The notes under the pieces: model-generated
Seen by the model: only the letters and a program-made list of their open reading frames with translations
Databases searched by the model: none
Told to the model about the DNA's origin: nothing
Position numbers and translations under genes: made by a program
NCBI RefSeq assembly: GCF_900590885.1
Contig: NZ_UUON01000040.1
Span: 1-46,084, forward strand
From: Pseudomonas viridiflava
Lineage (GTDB): Bacteria > Pseudomonadota > Gammaproteobacteria > Pseudomonadales > Pseudomonadaceae
DNA: 46,084 bases
Direction: 5' to 3'
Shown here: piece after piece, positions 31,251 to 46,084 of the stretch
Position numbering within the stretch: the first letter of the stretch is position 1
How the letters are laid out: each line of letters starts with the position of its first letter

Positions 31251-32903
31251 ATGACCGACCCCAAGCGCGGCGCCTTCAACGGTTTGCTCGCACTGCTCAG
31301 GCCCTTTCGCACCATCGTGATCGTTTCCGTCACCCTGGGCATGGCCGGCGGCCTGGCCATCACGTTGCTGCTGGCGACTATCAATACTGCCCTGCACTCC
31401 ACCACCGGCATGACCCAGGGGGTAATCCTGACCTTTGCCGCCCTGTGCCTGCTGGCGCTGACCAGTTCGATCGTTTCCGATATCGGCACCAACTACGTGG
31501 GCCAGCGAATCATTGCCGCGTTGCGCAAGGAACTGGGTGAAAAGGTGCTGTCGGCGCCTATCGAGCAGATCGAACAGTACCGCTCCCACCGCCTGATCCC
31601 GGTGCTGACCCATGACGTCGACACCATCAGCGATTTCTCCTTTGCCTTTACCCCCCTGGCCATCGCCACCACGGTGACCCTCGGCTGCCTGGGCTACCTG
31701 GCGTACCTGTCAGTGCCGATGTTCCTGATGATGGTCGTCGCCATCATCATCGGCAGCAGCGTGCAGTTCATCGCCGGTGCCAAGGGCATCCGGGGCTTCG
31801 ACGAGGCCCGCGACCAGGAAGACGAACTGCAACGCTACTATTCGGCGATTGCCTCGGGCGCCAAGGAATTGCGCATCCACCGGCCACGTCGCTACCGCAT
31901 GAACACCCACCGCATCCAGGAAACCGCTGACCGCATCAGCGATATCCAGGTGCGCTCGGTGAACATCTACATCGTGGCCAAGACCTTCGGTTCGATGCTG
32001 TTCTTTGTGGTCATCGGCCTGGCCCTGGCGATGCAGGCCTATAACCCGAACCCGGATCCGGCGGTGATCACCGGCTTCGTGCTGGTGCTGCTGTACATGA
32101 AAGGCCCGCTGGAACACGTGGTGGGTTACCTGCCGATCATCGGCAAGGCACGCATCGCGTTTGCGCGCATCAGCGAATTGTCCGACCGTTTCTCGTCCCC
32201 CGAGCCGCACCTGCTGATGGATGGCAGCGAGGCGCCGACGCCGCTGGTCAACAGCCTGGAATTGCGTGGCGTGAGCTACAGCCCGCCGCCAGTGGAAGGC
32301 AGCCAGCCGTTCCATCTGGGGCCGATCAATCTGAGCATCAAGCAGGGCGATATCGTCTTTATCGTTGGCGAGAACGGCTGCGGCAAAACCACGCTGATCA
32401 AACTGCTGCTGGGGCTTTATCAACCCCAGGCAGGGGAAATCCGCCTGAACGGCGACGCGGTGACCGACGCCATGCGCGATGACTATCGCCAGTTGTTCAC
32501 CACCGTGTTCGCCGACTACTACCTGTTCGACGACCTGGTGCAGGGCAGCGCCACCCAGTCCCTGGACAGCGCCGCCAAGTACCTGGAGCGCCTGGAAATC
32601 GCGCACAAGGTCAGCGTCAAGGATGGCGTATTCAGCACCACCGACCTCTCCACCGGCCAGCGCAAGCGCCTGGCGCTGGTCAATGCCTGGCTCGAAGAAC
32701 GCCCGGTGCTGGTGTTCGACGAATGGGCTGCCGACCAGGACCCGGCCTTCCGCCGCGTGTTCTACACCGAGCTGCTGCCCGACCTCAAGCGCCTGGGCAA
32801 AACCATCATCGTGATCAGCCATGACGACCGCTATTTCGATATCGCCGACCAGCTGGTGCGCCTGCGCGCCGGCCAAATGGTGCATGAACTGGAGCCGGCG
32901 TGA
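31251..32903 (+). CDS. pvdE: PvdE, ABC transporter exporting ferribactin precursor to the periplasm
   Basis: Inner-membrane cyclic-peptide-type ABC exporter, 550 aa, with fused membrane and ATPase domains, which moves the acylated ferribactin precursor from cytoplasm to periplasm. Start ATG 31251 (MTDPKRG) has GGAAG 6 nt upstream. The N-terminal half (about 1-330) contains several hydrophobic membrane segments. The C-terminal half shows Walker A (GENGCGKTT, G373-T381, catalytic K379), an ABC signature of the form LSTGQ near 466 rather than LSGGQ, Walker B (VLVFDEW near 486) and the switch His (VISHDD). It is driven by the PvdS box at 31168-31191 and is followed after 109 bp by fpvA. Confidence 0.93.
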   Translation: MTDPKRGAFNGLLALLRPFRTIVIVSVTLGMAGGLAITLLLATINTALHSTTGMTQGVILTFAALCLLALTSSIVSDIGTNYVGQRIIAALRKELGEKVLSAPIEQIEQYRSHRLIPVLTHDVDTISDFSFAFTPLAIATTVTLGCLGYLAYLSVPMFLMMVVAIIIGSSVQFIAGAKGIRGFDEARDQEDELQRYYSAIASGAKELRIHRPRRYRMNTHRIQETADRISDIQVRSVNIYIVAKTFGSMLFFVVIGLALAMQAYNPNPDPAVITGFVLVLLYMKGPLEHVVGYLPIIGKARIAFARISELSDRFSSPEPHLLMDGSEAPTPLVNSLELRGVSYSPPPVEGSQPFHLGPINLSIKQGDIVFIVGENGCGKTTLIKLLLGLYQPQAGEIRLNGDAVTDAMRDDYRQLFTTVFADYYLFDDLVQGSATQSLDSAAKYLERLEIAHKVSVKDGVFSTTDLSTGQRKRLALVNAWLEERPVLVFDEWAADQDPAFRRVFYTELLPDLKRLGKTIIVISHDDRYFDIADQLVRLRAGQMVHELEPA

Positions 32904-32945
32904 ATTATTTTTTCCGGTTTCTCCAAGTAGGAACGTCTCACTAGT

Positions 32946-32964
32946 GGTAATGAGAACCAGAATC
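32946..32964 (+). promoter_or_regulatory. Probable Fur box upstream of fpvA
   Basis: GGTAATGAGAACCAGAATC matches 14 of 19 positions of the classical Fur consensus. It lies 10 bp upstream of a TATAAT at 32975-32980 and would cover the -35 region, so ferric Fur could block fpvA. No TAAAT-N16/17-CGT box is present between pvdE and fpvA. Confidence 0.6.
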
Positions 32965-32974
32965 AATAAATACT

Positions 32975-32980
32975 TATAAT
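32975..32980 (+). promoter_or_regulatory. Candidate -10 (TATAAT) of fpvA
   Basis: A perfect TATAAT 32 bp before the fpvA start codon. No good TTGACA-like -35 is found at 16-18 bp, so it may depend on an activator or be weak. Its position next to the Fur box supports the promoter reading. Confidence 0.4.
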
Positions 32981-33012
32981 CTGCCCACTAAAACATAGAA
33001 GAGAAATCATTC

Positions 33013-35424
33013 ATGTCAGTACGACTCGGTCTGAGCCCCCTGAGTAAAGCGCTAACGATGCGACGGGCCCTGAATTTCAACCTGTTGCCGAGCGCGCTGG
33101 CCCTGGCCGTGTCGCTGCCGATTGCCGGCTATGTGCAGGCACAGGAACTCGAGATCGACGTTCCGGCCCAATCCCTGGGCAGCGCACTGCAGGAGTTTGG
33201 TCGCCAGACCAACCTGCAAGTGCTGTACAGCCCCACCGATGTGGAAGGTAAGCGCAGCAACGCGGTCAAGGGCAAGCTCGACCCGGACCGTGCCATCACC
33301 ACCCTGCTCAAAGGCACCGGGATCGGCTACGGCCTGCAAGGCAGCACCATCAGCATCAGCCGCCATGCCGCTTCCGGCCTGGAGCTGGGCGCGACCCAGG
33401 TCACCGCCAACCAGTTGGGCACCGTGACCGAAGGCACCGGTTCCTACACCCCGGGTACCATCGCCACCGCCACGCGCCTGGTGCTGACCCCACGGGAGAC
33501 GCCGCAGTCGATCTCGGTGGTCACGCGCCAGGCCATGGACGATTTCGCCCTCACCTCCATCGACGACGTGATGCGCCACACCCCCGGCATCACCGTGTCG
33601 ACCTATGACAGCGAACGGACCAACTACTATTCGCGCGGCTTCTCCATCAACACCTTCCAGTACGATGGTATTCCGACCCTGCGTGACGCCCAGTATTCCG
33701 CCGGCCAGACCCTCACCGACATGGCCCTCTACGACCGCGTCGAAGTGCTCAAGGGCGCCACTGGCCTGCTCACCGGCGCCGGTGGCGTGGGCGGCACCCT
33801 CAACCTGATCCGCAAGAAGCCGACGGCCGACTTCCAGGGCAGCATCGAGCTGGGTGCCGGTTCCTGGGACAATTATCGTTCACAAATCGACGTGAGCGGC
33901 CCGCTGACCGAAACCGGCAACATCCGTGGCCGCGCCGTCGCTGCCTACAATGACAAGCACTCGTTCCTTGACCACTACTCGCGCAAGACCAGCGTGTTCT
34001 ACGGGATTCTCGAGGCCGACCTGGACGAAGACACCCTGCTGAGCGTCGGCGCCGACTATCAGGACAGCGACCCGAAAGGCTCCAGCTGGACCGGCAGCCG
34101 CATGATCTTCGATGCCGAGGGTAAAGAGCTGGACCTGCCACGCTCGTTCAACAACGGCCCGAACTGGGGCTCATGGGCGCAGTACACCCGCACGGCATTC
34201 GCCACCCTGGAGCACAACTTCAGCAATGGCTGGGTCGCCAAGGGGCAATACAACCACCAGATCAACGGCTACCACGCACCGCTGGGCGCCCTGTCCCAGG
34301 ACTCCGGCAACCAGAGCTCGCTGTTTGCGCGCAAACACGTTGGCGAAACCACCAGCGACAGCCTGGATGCCTATGCTTCCGGGCCGTTTGAACTGTTTGG
34401 CCGCGAGCACGAACTGGTCGTGGGCCAATCCGTGTCGATCAGCAAATGGGATGGCAAGAGCTACAACGCGGTATTCGCGCCCGGCACCAACTCCGCTGAT
34501 TTCTACAACTGGAATGGCGACATCCCGGAGCCCGCCTGGACCCTTTCCCGTGTACTCGACCAGACCACACGCCAGACCGGCAGCTACCTCACCAGCCGCT
34601 TCAGCCTGACCGACGAAATGCACCTGCTGCTCGGCGCGCGCCTGGCCAACTACCAGGTCACCGGCACCAGCAAATCCAAGGAAAGCGGCAAAGTCGTACC
34701 CTACGCAGGCCTGACCTACGACCTGAACGACAACTTCACCGCCTACACCAGCTACACCGAAATCTTCCAGCCACAAACCGACTATCGCGACCGCAACGAC
34801 GTGATGCTTGAGCCCGATGAAGGCAAAAACTACGAAGTCGGCATCAAGGGTGAATTCTTCAACGGCGCCCTGAACGCCAGCCTCGCCTACTTCGAAGTGC
34901 ATGAAACCAACCGCCCGGAAGTCGACACCTCGGCGGGCGCAACCGCGATCAACGACTCGCCTTACTACGGCACCAAGTCCAAGACCAAAGGCTACGAAGC
35001 GGAAATCTCCGGCGAAATCGCGACCGGCTGGCAACTCATGGCCGGCTACACCCACAAGGTGGCCCGCGATGACAATGACGTGAAAATCTCCACCTGGGAA
35101 CCGGAAGACCAGATCAACCTCTACACCACCTACAAACTCACCGGCCCGCTGGACAAGCTCACCCTCGGCGGTGGTGCGCGCTGGCAGAGCGAGGGTTGGA
35201 AGTCGATCCGCAACTCCGGCCTGCGCCGCTCCGAAATCCTCACCCAAGACCCGTACTGGCTGGTGGACCTGATGGCGCGCTACCAGATCACCAAGAACCT
35301 GTCGGCCAGCCTCAACGTCAACAACGTGTTCGACAAGAACTACTACACCAACATCGGTTTCTATGACTCCGCCTACCCTGGCGACCCACGCAACTTCATG
35401 GTCACCACCCGCTACAACTTCTAA
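33013..35424 (+). CDS. fpvA: FpvA, TonB-dependent ferripyoverdine receptor
   Basis: Outer-membrane receptor of 803 aa for ferric pyoverdine. A signal peptide of about 43 residues (cleavage after YVQA) precedes a secretin/TonB short N-terminal signalling domain (about 44-120). That domain marks a transducer that reports ligand binding to an anti-sigma factor (FpvR-type) controlling PvdS and FpvI. Next come the plug domain (about 145-290, with ETPQSISVVTRQ and the NxxYYSRGF region) and a 22-strand barrel ending in the terminal Phe (TTRYNF). Purine-rich AGAAGAGAAA precedes the ATG. It lies between pvdE and the convergent terminal synthetase, as in P. aeruginosa. Receptor type should match the pyoverdine made by the adjacent synthetase. 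It ends in a strong terminator. Confidence 0.93.
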   Translation: MSVRLGLSPLSKALTMRRALNFNLLPSALALAVSLPIAGYVQAQELEIDVPAQSLGSALQEFGRQTNLQVLYSPTDVEGKRSNAVKGKLDPDRAITTLLKGTGIGYGLQGSTISISRHAASGLELGATQVTANQLGTVTEGTGSYTPGTIATATRLVLTPRETPQSISVVTRQAMDDFALTSIDDVMRHTPGITVSTYDSERTNYYSRGFSINTFQYDGIPTLRDAQYSAGQTLTDMALYDRVEVLKGATGLLTGAGGVGGTLNLIRKKPTADFQGSIELGAGSWDNYRSQIDVSGPLTETGNIRGRAVAAYNDKHSFLDHYSRKTSVFYGILEADLDEDTLLSVGADYQDSDPKGSSWTGSRMIFDAEGKELDLPRSFNNGPNWGSWAQYTRTAFATLEHNFSNGWVAKGQYNHQINGYHAPLGALSQDSGNQSSLFARKHVGETTSDSLDAYASGPFELFGREHELVVGQSVSISKWDGKSYNAVFAPGTNSADFYNWNGDIPEPAWTLSRVLDQTTRQTGSYLTSRFSLTDEMHLLLGARLANYQVTGTSKSKESGKVVPYAGLTYDLNDNFTAYTSYTEIFQPQTDYRDRNDVMLEPDEGKNYEVGIKGEFFNGALNASLAYFEVHETNRPEVDTSAGATAINDSPYYGTKSKTKGYEAEISGEIATGWQLMAGYTHKVARDDNDVKISTWEPEDQINLYTTYKLTGPLDKLTLGGGARWQSEGWKSIRNSGLRRSEILTQDPYWLVDLMARYQITKNLSASLNVNNVFDKNYYTNIGFYDSAYPGDPRNFMVTTRYNF

Positions 35425-35440
35425 ACCCGGCGCCAAAACA

Positions 35441-35473
35441 AAAGCCCCGTATCGCAAGATACGGGGCTTTTTC
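35441..35473 (+). terminator. Rho-independent terminator of fpvA
   Basis: A 13-bp perfect stem, 35441-35453 and 35458-35470 (AAAGCCCCGTATC / GATACGGGGCTTT), with a GCAA tetraloop and a T run. It begins 17 bp after the fpvA stop. The A run on the other side lets it act on minus-strand transcripts as well. Confidence 0.9.
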
Positions 35474-35498
35474 ATGCCCGCTGCGCGAGCCCACACAG

Positions 35499-35535
35499 TA
35501 AAACGCCCCTGACCATCGATGATGATCAAGGGCGT
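35499..35535 (-). terminator. Terminator of the pyoverdine synthetase gene
   Basis: On the minus strand a 10-bp stem with one mismatch (35526-35535 with 35503-35512, ACGCCCTTGA / TCAGGGGCGT) is followed by TTTTAC. It starts 17 bp past the synthetase stop codon. Together with 35441-35473 it insulates two convergent genes. Confidence 0.75.
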
Positions 35536-35551
35536 CTGTTACACCTGTCGC

Positions 35552-46084
<10,533 letters not shown>

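Overview
The window is high-GC Proteobacterial DNA and almost certainly comes from the Pseudomonas fluorescens group. It joins the back part of a viscosin-type cyclic lipopeptide synthetase locus to the core of a pyoverdine locus. The same arrangement (viscB/viscC beside pvdP) is known to me from P. fluorescens SBW25-like strains. Dispersed REP-type palindromes (GTGGGAGGGGGC...) typical of that group support the placement. No exact strain is claimed.

Layout, left to right. Positions 1-207: no gene; a dispersed-repeat-like segment with a hairpin behind viscC. 208-24338 (minus): viscC and viscB, non-ribosomal peptide synthetases that overlap by 4 bp. Between them they carry seven modules and two C-terminal thioesterases. 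The specificity pockets read Thr, Val/Ile, Leu, Ser (ViscB) and Leu, Ser, Ile/Val (ViscC), i.e. residues 3-9 of a viscosin-like nonapeptide. The enzyme for residues 1-2 (ViscA), the LuxR-type regulators and the efflux genes are not in the window. 24339-24840: gene-poor spacer with an inverted copy of the left-end repeat and a complete REPIN. 24841-26463 (minus): pvdP. 26606-30149 (plus): pvdM, pvdN, pvdO. 30224-31051 (minus): pvdF. 31251-32903 (plus): pvdE. 33013-35424 (plus): fpvA. 35552-46084 (minus, 5' end beyond the window): the terminal pyoverdine synthetase (pvdD-like) with three complete modules, read as Lys, formyl-hydroxy-Orn and Ser, and a thioesterase.

How the genes work together. 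PvdF formylates hydroxyornithine for the synthetase. The synthetase builds the acylated ferribactin precursor, PvdE moves it into the periplasm, and PvdM, PvdP, PvdO and PvdN mature the chromophore and side chain there. FpvA takes the iron-loaded product back in through the outer membrane. Control is visible in the sequence. Two divergent gene pairs (pvdP/pvdM and pvdF/pvdE) each carry back-to-back PvdS boxes (TAAAT-N16-CGT). fpvA lacks such a box and instead has a good Fur-box match just upstream of a TATAAT.

I found no clearly undescribed system. The points most worth a second look are: repeats that bracket viscBC in opposite orientation; altered His motifs in two dual epimerisation/condensation domains; a PvdM that has lost several dipeptidase metal ligands; and signs of sequence sharing between modules, including a 99-bp exact repeat in the pyoverdine synthetase and nearly identical Ser-domain stretches in the lipopeptide and pyoverdine enzymes.
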